Position numbers and translations under genes: made by a program
Source: Lachnospiraceae bacterium
GTDB taxonomy: Bacteria > Bacillota > Clostridia > Lachnospirales > Lachnospiraceae
NCBI GenBank assembly: GCA_017476305.1
Contig: JAFVAA010000364.1
Coordinates: forward strand, 1-6,726
DNA length: 6,726 nucleotides
Direction of reading: 5' to 3'
Part shown: positions 1-5,921 of the stretch, one piece after another
How positions within the stretch are numbered: the stretch's first letter is position 1
Layout of the letters: every line of letters starts with the position of its first letter
Notes under the pieces: model-generated
What the model saw: only the letters and a program-made list of their open reading frames with translations
Databases searched by the model: none
Told to the model about the DNA's origin: nothing

Positions 1-391
1 AAGAAAATTCATCCCCATCTGCAGCCTGCATCATGCCGCATTCCTGCCAGGAATCCTTTAAAGGATCCTGTCCATCGCACTTTAAGACATACGGTCTGAT
101 TCGCCAGATATCCTCCGCTTCTCCTCCTGCGAAATAGATGTACCAGCTCCCGTCGATATAGTGCAGCTCCGGTGCCCAGATGTGTTCACTCATCGGACCT
201 CCCTCATGCTTATGCCAGATTTCTGTTTCCGGTGCGTCTTTAAGCTCCTCCAAAACAGAGGCACGTCTTAGCACGATCCCGTCATAAGCCGGAACAGATG
301 CGGTAAAATAATACTGCCCGTCCTTACATGTTACATACGGATCCGCTCTTTGCAAAATCCAGGGTTTGTTATAAATTTGTTCACGTTCCAT
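1..391 (-). CDS. Glycoside hydrolase family 43 protein, probable alpha-N-arabinofuranosidase (partial, 3' end outside window)
   Basis: The first 130 residues are visible; the gene continues past the left edge. The N-terminal motif RADPYV, followed by a YYFTASVP strand, matches the first blade of the five-bladed GH43 propeller, where the Asp (D17 here) is the general base. WAPELHYIDGSWYIYFAGG (residues 72-90) is the conserved second-blade signature. GH43 enzymes cleave arabinofuranosyl or xylosyl linkages in plant polysaccharides, and this sequence most resembles arabinofuranosidase-type members of about 320 residues. The pKa-modulating Asp and the general-acid Glu would lie beyond the edge, so activity cannot be judged. 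No signal peptide is present, suggesting a cytoplasmic enzyme acting on imported oligosaccharides. The ATG at 391 has AAAGGAGA six bases upstream (398-405). An in-frame ATG at 397 abuts that SD and is less likely. The gene has its own promoter and does not depend on rpsU. The family is confident; substrate is inference. Confidence 0.88.
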   Translation of the reverse strand, partial: MEREQIYNKPWILQRADPYVTCKDGQYYFTASVPAYDGIVLRRASVLEELKDAPETEIWHKHEGGPMSEHIWAPELHYIDGSWYIYFAGGEAEDIWRIRPYVLKCDGQDPLKDSWQECGMMQAADGDEFS

Positions 392-425
392 ACGCATTCT
401 CCTTTACTATGAAATCTTTTAAGAA

Positions 426-450
426 ATTTTAAAATATTTAAAATATTTTA
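426..450. promoter_or_regulatory. AT-only palindromes at the GH43 transcription start, possible operator
   Basis: Two perfect palindromes lie next to each other: ATTTTAAAAT (426-435) and TAAAATATTTTA (439-450). They fall just downstream of the predicted start of transcription for the GH43 gene, where a repressor would commonly bind. They consist only of A and T in an AT-rich region, so chance occurrence is a serious alternative. The role is inference. Confidence 0.25.
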
Positions 451-461
451 GGTTTTTCTAA

Positions 462-490
462 ATTATACAAAAAAACTTATCATTTTTCAA
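462..490 (-). promoter_or_regulatory. Sigma-A-type promoter for the GH43 gene
   Basis: Read on the minus strand there is a -35 box TTGAAA (485-490), a 17-base spacer and a perfect -10 box TATAAT (462-467). The predicted start is near position 455, giving a leader of about 64 nt before the ATG at 391. It lies downstream of the rpsU terminator, so the GH43 gene appears to be an independent transcription unit. Confidence 0.85.
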
Positions 491-549
491 GGTTTATTTG
501 TAAAAATATACGAAAAATCATTTTTGGGGAAAGAAAAGAGAAATGGAAT

Positions 550-580
550 CAAAAAAGAGACCATTCGAAAATGGTCTCTA
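550..580 (-). terminator. Rho-independent terminator of rpsU
   Basis: On the minus strand, AGAGACCATT and AATGGTCTCT form a perfect 10-bp stem (556-579) around a TTCG tetraloop, followed directly by a run of six T. On the plus strand the stem is not followed by T, so this works for minus-strand transcripts only. It ends the rpsU transcript about 57 nt past the stop codon and insulates the GH43 promoter. Confidence 0.93.
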
Positions 581-636
581 AACGAATCCACTCTTTTCAT
601 CCCTTCAGAAAAACATTCCTAAAAATACCGGGATGA

Positions 637-810
637 TTAATACTTACGCTTACGGGCAGCCTCGGACTTCTTCTTACGACGAACACTCGGCTTTTCGTAA
701 TGCTCTCTCTTACGAATTTCCTGCTGGATTCCTGCCTTTGCGCAGTTTCTTTTGAAACGGCGTAAAGCTTTATCCAATGTCTCGTTTTCTTTAACTGTAA
801 CACTTGACAT
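637..810 (-). CDS. rpsU: Small ribosomal subunit protein bS21
   Basis: This 57-residue protein begins [20 protein letters not shown] and ends in a highly basic tail, [14 protein letters not shown], the typical layout of bS21. The conserved core includes LRRFKR, the CAKAGI segment and the KREHYEKPS segment. bS21 is a small basic protein on the platform of the 30S subunit near the anti-Shine-Dalgarno end of 16S rRNA, and it acts in translation initiation. Length is normal for Firmicutes (57-58 residues). Start is the ATG at 810; stop is TAA at 637-639. A longer open frame over the same DNA (597-818, GTG start) is out of frame and not real. Unlike the arrangement in many Firmicutes, no yqeY follows: a terminator comes directly after, so the gene looks monocistronic. 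It has a strong promoter of its own just behind the preceding gene. Confidence 0.97.
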   Translation of the reverse strand: MSSVTVKENETLDKALRRFKRNCAKAGIQQEIRKREHYEKPSVRRKKKSEAARKRKY

Positions 811-909
811 AGACTCACCTAACCTCCCCTCAGTTGTAGATTATGCTCCAATACACAACTGTATAGGGTAATATTTTACCATGAGAGATTTCTTTCCCCC
901 ATACGCACA
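811..909 (-). promoter_or_regulatory. rpsU 5' leader with two potential hairpins
   Basis: The promoter position implies an untranslated leader of about 99 nt. It contains GGTAA-AATA-TTACC (867-880) and a second inverted repeat, CAGTTGT / ACAACTG (855-861 with 831-837, 17-nt loop). The latter ends immediately upstream of the AGGGGAGG element. Such a leader is long for a 57-codon gene. An autoregulatory or mRNA-stability role is possible but only inferred; I do not recognise a known ribosomal-protein leader family here. Confidence 0.4.
815..827 (-). promoter_or_regulatory. Tandem SD-like elements of rpsU
   Basis: Upstream of the ATG at 810 the minus strand carries GGAGG (823-827), 12 nt from the start, and AGGTGA (815-820), only 4 nt from the start. 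Both can pair with the 3' end of 16S rRNA, but neither has the ideal 5-9 nt spacing. Which one is used cannot be decided from sequence alone. Confidence 0.55.
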
Positions 910-915
910 AATCTA

Positions 916-943
916 ATTATAGCATATTTCCTGGAAAAATCAA
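916..943 (-). promoter_or_regulatory. Extended -10 sigma-A promoter of rpsU
   Basis: On the minus strand, TTGATT (938-943) is the -35 box, followed by a 16-base spacer that ends in TGC and the -10 box TATAAT (916-921). The TGN directly before the -10 box makes this an extended -10 promoter. Transcription would start near 909. The -35 box begins only 15 bases after the stop codon of the Fn3 gene, and no terminator separates them. Confidence 0.85.
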
Positions 944-958
944 GTATTTTTTTCAATT

Positions 959-2146
959 TTACAGGCTGCCTGTCAGGGCTTTATACACACTGCTCTTAGC
1001 GGCTTTTTTTCCATCCTTGGAATTTACAAAGATCCGGAAGTAGTATTTTGTTCCTTTTTTTAATGCCTTACCGCCCACCTTTGTCACTTTCAGGCTTTTT
1101 GCGGTCACAGAGCTCAGCTTTTTAAAACCGGAATTTTTCTTCACGGATGCATAAATCACATAGCTTTTTGCGCCTGACACTGCGCCCCAGCTCAGCTTCA
1201 GAGCATTTCCTGCTCTTTTGGCAGAAGCCTTCTTTACCGTACCTATATACTTAAAAGCAGACCAGCCGGAATACTTCTTCAGTGTACCGTAGTATACATA
1301 GGTTCTGACACGGTATTTATAAAAATTCCCATTGATCAGGCTTCTCACTGATACCGGATTCATACTTGTCGTGTTTTCCGTTTTCTTCACTTTTCCATTC
1401 ATATCCTGGAACTGGAGTTCATATCCGTCCGCATCCTCTGCCCCTTTAACAAAAAAGGTATAGGAATTACTGCTGTTTACTGACTTTTCAGAAACACCAA
1501 ATTCACTTGCCTTTGGTGTTGTAAGGGCAGCACTGCCCGCATCCAGGGTTTTTACAGAGCATGTCGAAAAGGATCCCTCAGCGACAAATCCGGCTGCAGA
1601 CCTCCTGGCAGCGAATACATTGAACTCATAGCTTGTATTCGGCTTCAATCCCGTTACCTTGATGGTTGCAGAATCACTGTGCGCTACTACTTCACTTCCA
1701 TTCCTGACTACGTAGTAGTTCGCACCATCGGCACCCACAGCCGTCATCGTCACCGTCTTAGCCGTAACATTTGACTGCGATACGCTATATCCCTTTGTTT
1801 CCGGTGCTGTCGTCACCTCAATGGCATCAGAAGCACTGGCAAGGATATCACCGCCACTATGCGCCATGACCGTTAAAAGATAGGTCTTCCCCGGAGAAAG
1901 GTTATAAACTACTGTAGAGGGACTAAACGACTCCCCCTTCTTTACTTCCTTCGTTACACTTTCCGTGAGCGTATATTGATACTGAAACGCCCCGCTTACC
2001 TCCTTCCACTTTATCGCGATCGAATTTCGTTCTCCTTTTGTCTGTGTAACTCCTGTCACCTTTGCAGCACTTGCTCCGGTCTTAAAAGCAAAGCTAAGAA
2101 CAAAAGCCATCATTACCAATCCTAAAAATTTTGTCCACCTCTTCAT
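959..2146 (-). CDS. Secreted protein with four fibronectin type III-like domains
   Basis: This 395-residue protein starts with a classical signal peptide: MKRWTK, a hydrophobic stretch (8-21) and an ASA-A cleavage site near residue 27. The rest looks like four beta-sandwich Fn3-like units at roughly 29-115, 116-201, 205-302 and 303-395. Recurrent marks are W or Y core positions and the G-x-x-Y pattern near each end (LSPGKTYLLTV, LKPNTSYEFNV, LKKGTKYYFRI). The last unit has about 21 lysines and one acidic residue in some 90 residues, so it is strongly basic and may bind cell-wall polyanions; this is inference. There is no sortase signal, membrane anchor, S-layer repeat or catalytic domain, and only one cysteine (C196). 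Start ATG at 2146 has AAAGGAGG (2153-2160) six bases upstream. It follows alaS by 82 bp, which contain a perfect inverted repeat. Function unknown; adhesion or envelope binding is the most reasonable guess. Confidence 0.85.
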   Translation of the reverse strand: MKRWTKFLGLVMMAFVLSFAFKTGASAAKVTGVTQTKGERNSIAIKWKEVSGAFQYQYTLTESVTKEVKKGESFSPSTVVYNLSPGKTYLLTVMAHSGGDILASASDAIEVTTAPETKGYSVSQSNVTAKTVTMTAVGADGANYYVVRNGSEVVAHSDSATIKVTGLKPNTSYEFNVFAARRSAAGFVAEGSFSTCSVKTLDAGSAALTTPKASEFGVSEKSVNSSNSYTFFVKGAEDADGYELQFQDMNGKVKKTENTTSMNPVSVRSLINGNFYKYRVRTYVYYGTLKKYSGWSAFKYIGTVKKASAKRAGNALKLSWGAVSGAKSYVIYASVKKNSGFKKLSSVTAKSLKVTKVGGKALKKGTKYYFRIFVNSKDGKKAAKSSVYKALTGSL

Positions 2147-2181
2147 GTGAAACCTCCTTTGTTTGATTTTTTTATTTTATA

Positions 2182-2217
2182 CTCACGAACGAAATGTACT
2201 CCCATTTCGTTCGTGAG
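2182..2217. repeat. Perfect 15-bp inverted repeat between alaS and the Fn3 gene
   Basis: CTCACGAACGAAATG and its exact reverse complement CATTTCGTTCGTGAG flank a 6-base spacer (2197-2202). As RNA it would form a very stable hairpin, 11 bases past the alaS stop. It lacks the T-run of an intrinsic terminator on either strand: the minus strand continues A-rich and the plus strand continues GC-rich. A TATAAA sequence (2176-2181, minus strand) touches the repeat, so it could instead overlap the spacer and -35 region of a promoter for the Fn3 gene. Possible roles are an operator, an mRNA 3'-end stabiliser or processing hairpin, or a dispersed intergenic repeat. Confidence 0.85.
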
Positions 2218-2228
2218 CCTGCGCCCCT

Positions 2229-4883
2229 CTACCCTAACTGACCTTCCACAACCTCTTTTGCCTTCGCTAGTGCAGCCTCAATCCCATCCGGATTTTTTCC
2301 ACCTGCCTGCGCCATATTCGGACGGCCGCCACCGCCGCCACCGACGAGAGCCGCAATCTCCTTAATCAGATTTCCCGCATGAGCCCCCTGCTTCATCGCT
2401 GCGTCTGTAGCCATAGAAAGCAGTGTCACCTTTCCAGCACTTGCAGATGCCAGAACGACCACGCCCTCGCCGAGCTTTTCCTTCATCTGGTCACCTAAGC
2501 TTCTAAGCCCGTTCATATCTACATCCGGCACATTCATTGCTAAAAACTTCATGCCCTTTATTTCCGTGATCTGACTGTCCACATCGCCCACGGCATCTTT
2601 CGCAAGCTTTGCTTTTAGCTTTTCATTTTCACTCTGTAAGCTCTTTATTTCCTCTGCCATGGACCGGATTTTCTTTACCAGATTTACAGGCTCTGCCTTT
2701 GCTGCCTTTGCCGCCTCCTTTAAGGACTTTTCCAGTCCCTCATAGTATTGCATGAGCCCTGTTCCGGTGAGTGCCTCGATACGGCGCACACCGGCTGCCA
2801 CACCACTCTCTGAAATGATTTTAAAGTTTGAAATCACGCCGGTATTCGGAACATGGGTACCACCACAGAGCTCCACGCTGAAGTCTCCCATCTTCACCAC
2901 GCGGACCTCGTCCCCGTACTTTTCTCCAAACAGTGCCATGGCTCCGGTCTTTTTTGCATCCTCGAAGCTCATCACCTCCGTTACTACAGGAAGATTCGCA
3001 GAAATCTGCTCATTGACCAAAGCTTCGACTTTCTCGATTTCCTCCGGTGTCATCGCAGAGAAATGGGAAAAGTCAAAACGCAGTCTGTCTCCGTCTACAT
3101 AGGAACCCGCCTGCTCTACATGTGTCCCTAAAACAAGACGGAGTGCTTTCTGCACGAGATGCGTCGCACTATGATTCTTCCCGGTCGCCAGACGGTTCTT
3201 CTCACATACCTGCAAAGATACCGTATCTCCGACCTTGAACATTCCTTTTCGCATCGTCCCTACATGACCGATCCTGCCACCCTGTAAATGAATCGTATCC
3301 TTTACCTCGAACTCATTTTCACCGGATCGGATCATGCCGACATCGCCCTGCTGGCCGCCCATGGTACCGTAAAACGGTGTTTCACTCACTACAATCGTTC
3401 CATTCTGTCCATCCGTCAAAGCCTGTACCACATCTTCTTCCGTCGTCAGCACCAGAATCTCCGACTCATGCAGCAGCCGGTCATAGCCCACGAAGGTACT
3501 TGTAATCTCCGGATCGATCTGCTGGTAGACCGTCTCATCCGCCCCCATGTAATTCGTGGTCTTTCTTGCCTTCCTTGCCTTCTCCTTCTGCTCCTTCATA
3601 CAGTCCGCAAAGCCCTTTTCATCGACCGTATAGCCCTTTTCCCCTAAAATCTCTATCGTAAGGTCCAGCGGAAAACCATAGGTATCGTAGAGCTTAAAGG
3701 CATCCGCACCGGAAAGCTCTTTTTTCCCGGATTTAGGAAGCTCCTCCTGCATCTGTGACAGGATGGAAAGCCCCTGGTCAATGGTCTGGTCGAACTTATT
3801 CTCCTCCTGCGACAGAACCTTTAGGATAAATTCCTTTTTCTCCTCTAATTCCGGATATCCGTCCTTTGACTCTGTGATTACCGTCTGAGAGAGCTCTGCC
3901 ATAAACTTGTTTTCTATCCCCAGCTTTCGTCCATGGCGAACCGCACGGCGGATCAGACGTCTGAGGACATAGCCGCGTCCCTCGTTCGACGGCTGGATTC
4001 CATCTGAAATCATAAATGTCGAAGAACGGATATGATCGGTAATCAGACGAATCGAAATATCCTTTTCCTCATCGGTCTGATACTTCGTACCGCACAGCTC
4101 ACAGATTTTATCCCGGATGGCTTTCATCTTATCAATATCGTAGACAGAATCCACATCCTGTACTACGACTGCCAGACGCTCCAGCCCCATACCGGTATCA
4201 ATATTTTTATTCTCCAGCTCCTCGTAGTTCCCTTTTCCATCGCCATTGAACTGGGTAAATACATTGTTCCAGATTTCCATATAGCGGTCACACTCACAGC
4301 CCACCTTACAATCCGGTTTTCCACAGCCGTATTTTTCTCCACGGTCATAGTAGATCTCGGAGCAGGGCCCGCAGGGACCGGCACCATGTTCCCAGAAATT
4401 GTCACAGTCCCCGTTTTCATCCCGGTAAAATCTCGTAATCTTTTCTGCCGGTACTCCGATTTCCTTTGTCCAGATTTCGAAAGCTTCCTCATCCTCACCA
4501 TAAATTGAAGGATACAGTCTTTCCGGATCCATTTCAAGCGTCTCCGTCAAAAATTCCCAGGACCATGCTAAAGCCTCATGCTTAAAATAATCCCCGAAAG
4601 AAAAATTGCCAAGCATTTCAAAAAAAGTCAAATGGCGTGCCGTCTTTCCAACATTTTCAATATCACCGGTACGCACGCACTTTTGGCAGGTCGTCACCCT
4701 CCTCCTCGGTGGAATTTCCTGACCGGTAAAGTACGGCTTTAAAGGAGCCATCCCCGCATTGATGAGAAGAAGACTGTTATCATTGTGCGGTACTAAAGAA
4801 AAGCTCTTCATCGCCAGATGATCCTTACCCTCAAAAAATTCCAAGTACATTTTACGAAGTTCATTTACACCATATTTTTTCAT
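2229..4883 (-). CDS. alaS: Alanyl-tRNA synthetase
   Basis: This 884-residue class II enzyme charges tRNA-Ala with alanine in the cytoplasm; length matches the family (about 875-880). The catalytic domain is N-terminal: the motif 2 region TARHLTFFEMLGNFSFGDYF spans residues 81-100 and motif 3 GMGLERL spans 231-237. GYVLRRLIRRAVRHGRKLG (304-322) is the conserved tRNA-recognition region. The editing domain keeps its zinc ligands, HSATH (571-575) and CGGTH (673-677), so Ser/Gly proofreading should be intact. A helical segment near 730-765 leads to the C-Ala domain with its GGGGGGRPNMAQAGG signature (848-862). A cysteine cluster (C171, C174, C187, C192, C196, C198) lies in the catalytic domain. 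The start ATG at 4883 has GGAGG (4890-4894) six bases upstream. It follows ribF by 31 bp without a terminator or room for a T-box leader, so it is probably cotranscribed with ribF. Confidence 0.99.
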   Translation of the reverse strand: MKKYGVNELRKMYLEFFEGKDHLAMKSFSLVPHNDNSLLLINAGMAPLKPYFTGQEIPPRRRVTTCQKCVRTGDIENVGKTARHLTFFEMLGNFSFGDYFKHEALAWSWEFLTETLEMDPERLYPSIYGEDEEAFEIWTKEIGVPAEKITRFYRDENGDCDNFWEHGAGPCGPCSEIYYDRGEKYGCGKPDCKVGCECDRYMEIWNNVFTQFNGDGKGNYEELENKNIDTGMGLERLAVVVQDVDSVYDIDKMKAIRDKICELCGTKYQTDEEKDISIRLITDHIRSSTFMISDGIQPSNEGRGYVLRRLIRRAVRHGRKLGIENKFMAELSQTVITESKDGYPELEEKKEFILKVLSQEENKFDQTIDQGLSILSQMQEELPKSGKKELSGADAFKLYDTYGFPLDLTIEILGEKGYTVDEKGFADCMKEQKEKARKARKTTNYMGADETVYQQIDPEITSTFVGYDRLLHESEILVLTTEEDVVQALTDGQNGTIVVSETPFYGTMGGQQGDVGMIRSGENEFEVKDTIHLQGGRIGHVGTMRKGMFKVGDTVSLQVCEKNRLATGKNHSATHLVQKALRLVLGTHVEQAGSYVDGDRLRFDFSHFSAMTPEEIEKVEALVNEQISANLPVVTEVMSFEDAKKTGAMALFGEKYGDEVRVVKMGDFSVELCGGTHVPNTGVISNFKIISESGVAAGVRRIEALTGTGLMQYYEGLEKSLKEAAKAAKAEPVNLVKKIRSMAEEIKSLQSENEKLKAKLAKDAVGDVDSQITEIKGMKFLAMNVPDVDMNGLRSLGDQMKEKLGEGVVVLASASAGKVTLLSMATDAAMKQGAHAGNLIKEIAALVGGGGGGRPNMAQAGGKNPDGIEAALAKAKEVVEGQLG

Positions 4884-4914
4884 AAGAAACCTCCATATTG
4901 TCCTTTTCAGATCA

Positions 4915-5826
4915 TTATCCTTTTTCTATTCTATCCTCTGGATACATTTTTTGCAACTCCTGCATCGCCTGCTTTTTATCCGTTTCTATCTGCTCTTTTA
5001 AAACCTCTAAAGATGGAAACCTTTTTTCCTCTCGTAAAAATTTGCAAAAATGCACACAGATCTCTTCTCCATAAATAGTTTCATGAAAATGAAACAAATT
5101 TGTCTCAATCCCTGCCGGAAATTTCCCCACGGTAGGCTTCACCCCTACATTTGTCACTCCGAAATATTTTTTATCGCCAACCCGGACGACCGTAGCATAC
5201 ACACCAAAACGTGGCAGAATTTTATCCTCGCCGGTAACAATATTTGCCGTCGGAGTTTCCAGCTTTCTTCCCAATTCCTCTCCGGAAAGCACCCTTCCCC
5301 GGACGAAATATTCTTCCCCCAGAAAAAGATTGACTTTCTCCAAATTTCCATCCTGCAAAAAATCCCTGATTTTCGTACTGCTGATGATATCCTTCCCACA
5401 GGTCAGTTTTTTTACCGGCTCCACCTCGTACCCGTATTTTTCCTGATATTTTCTCAGTAAACGAATATCTCCGCTGCGCCCCCTTCCAAATCGGAAATCC
5501 TCACCGACACAGATATATTTCGCATCCATTTTCTCCACCAGGATTTTTTCTATAAATTCCTCTGCAGTCATATTTTTCGTTTCTTCCTGAAATGGAAAAA
5601 TAATCTCCCGCTGTACGCCCAGGCTCTCTAAAATCTGATTTTTCTCATCCTGTGTGAAGATTTTCGGTATCCCACAGGCATCAAAAGTAAATACCGTAGA
5701 AATCAGACCGTTTTTCTCTACGATCTTTGAAAAAAGATACCGGTGCCCCCTGTGAAGTCCCTCAAATTTTCCCAAGGATATACTACTGTTTTTTAAATGA
5801 AAATCGTTCCCTTTTATGATTTCCAT
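4915..5826 (-). CDS. ribF: Bifunctional riboflavin kinase / FMN adenylyltransferase (FAD synthetase)
   Basis: This 303-residue protein phosphorylates riboflavin to FMN and adenylylates FMN to FAD in the cytoplasm. The N-terminal nucleotidyltransferase half carries LGKFEGLHRGH (18-28, the family's GxFDGxHxGH with Glu for Asp), GEDFRFG (108-114) and ISSTKIR (148-154). The C-terminal kinase half carries TPTANI (191-196), FGVYAT (207-212), NVGVKPT (226-232) and ETNLFHF (241-247), where E241 aligns with the usual catalytic Glu, then the conserved FLREEKRFPSLEVLKEQI tail. Length is normal. The start ATG at 5826 has no in-frame start codon upstream before a TAG about 36 bases away, which supports the choice, but its SD is weak. 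Substitutions in GRKLETPTAN (family usually GR..GFPTAN) and TFDACG (usually TFDPHP or similar) are mild departures. It lies between truB and alaS, probably in one transcript. Confidence 0.96.
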   Translation of the reverse strand: MEIIKGNDFHLKNSSISLGKFEGLHRGHRYLFSKIVEKNGLISTVFTFDACGIPKIFTQDEKNQILESLGVQREIIFPFQEETKNMTAEEFIEKILVEKMDAKYICVGEDFRFGRGRSGDIRLLRKYQEKYGYEVEPVKKLTCGKDIISSTKIRDFLQDGNLEKVNLFLGEEYFVRGRVLSGEELGRKLETPTANIVTGEDKILPRFGVYATVVRVGDKKYFGVTNVGVKPTVGKFPAGIETNLFHFHETIYGEEICVHFCKFLREEKRFPSLEVLKEQIETDKKQAMQELQKMYPEDRIEKG

Positions 5827-5921
5827 GTCCGTATCCCATCTGCCTTTCTTTTCCTCTGAAAGCTATATTCAGAACCGCGCATCCATTGCACGGTCCCATG
5901 CAGCGCCAGACCGCTGACACA
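5827..5921. other. 95-bp truB-ribF spacer
   Basis: This gap is longer than usual for this gene pair, which often overlaps or is separated by a few bases. I see no T-run terminator and no good sigma-A promoter. Two short stems are possible on the minus strand: CAGCG/CGCTG (5901-5916) and a G-U-containing stem in GCATGGGACCGTGC (5888-5901). The SD for ribF is poor: only GGG and AAAGG at off-optimal distances from the ATG. The spacer may lower RibF translation relative to TruB; this is inference. Confidence 0.4.

Noticed and set aside
597..818. A 73-codon minus-strand frame starting with GTG at 818.
   Set aside because: It overlaps rpsU in another frame, has no family resemblance, and rpsU (637-810) is unmistakable.
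2143..2205. A 20-codon leader ORF starting in the inverted repeat, whose TGA overlaps the ATG of the Fn3 gene (ATGA).
   Set aside because: It has no Shine-Dalgarno sequence, its ATG is buried in the hairpin stem, and its coding sequence runs through the Fn3 ribosome binding site. The overlap may be chance, though translational coupling is not excluded.
2147..2365. A plus-strand 72-codon ORF across the alaS-Fn3 gap.
   Set aside because: It is mostly antisense to the alaS C-terminus, is low-complexity Pro/His-rich from the glycine codons opposite, and has no SD.
4032..4508. A 158-codon plus-strand ORF antisense to alaS, with similar ones at 2752-3102, 2853-3131, 3047-3238 and 3288-3647.
   Set aside because: They lie wholly within the certain alaS gene on the other strand, have compositions dictated by the alaS codons, and match no family.
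4163..4537. A minus-strand 124-codon ORF inside alaS.
   Set aside because: It is a frame shadow of the alaS coding sequence.
5050..5460. Plus-strand ORFs over ribF (also 4818-5078) and a minus-strand frame at 5154-5399.
   Set aside because: They are shadows of ribF, with no recognisable domain and no ribosome binding site.
5790..5899. A short minus-strand ORF of about 36 codons in the truB-ribF gap, running into ribF.
   Set aside because: It has no ribosome binding site, overlaps the ribF start in another frame and resembles nothing known.
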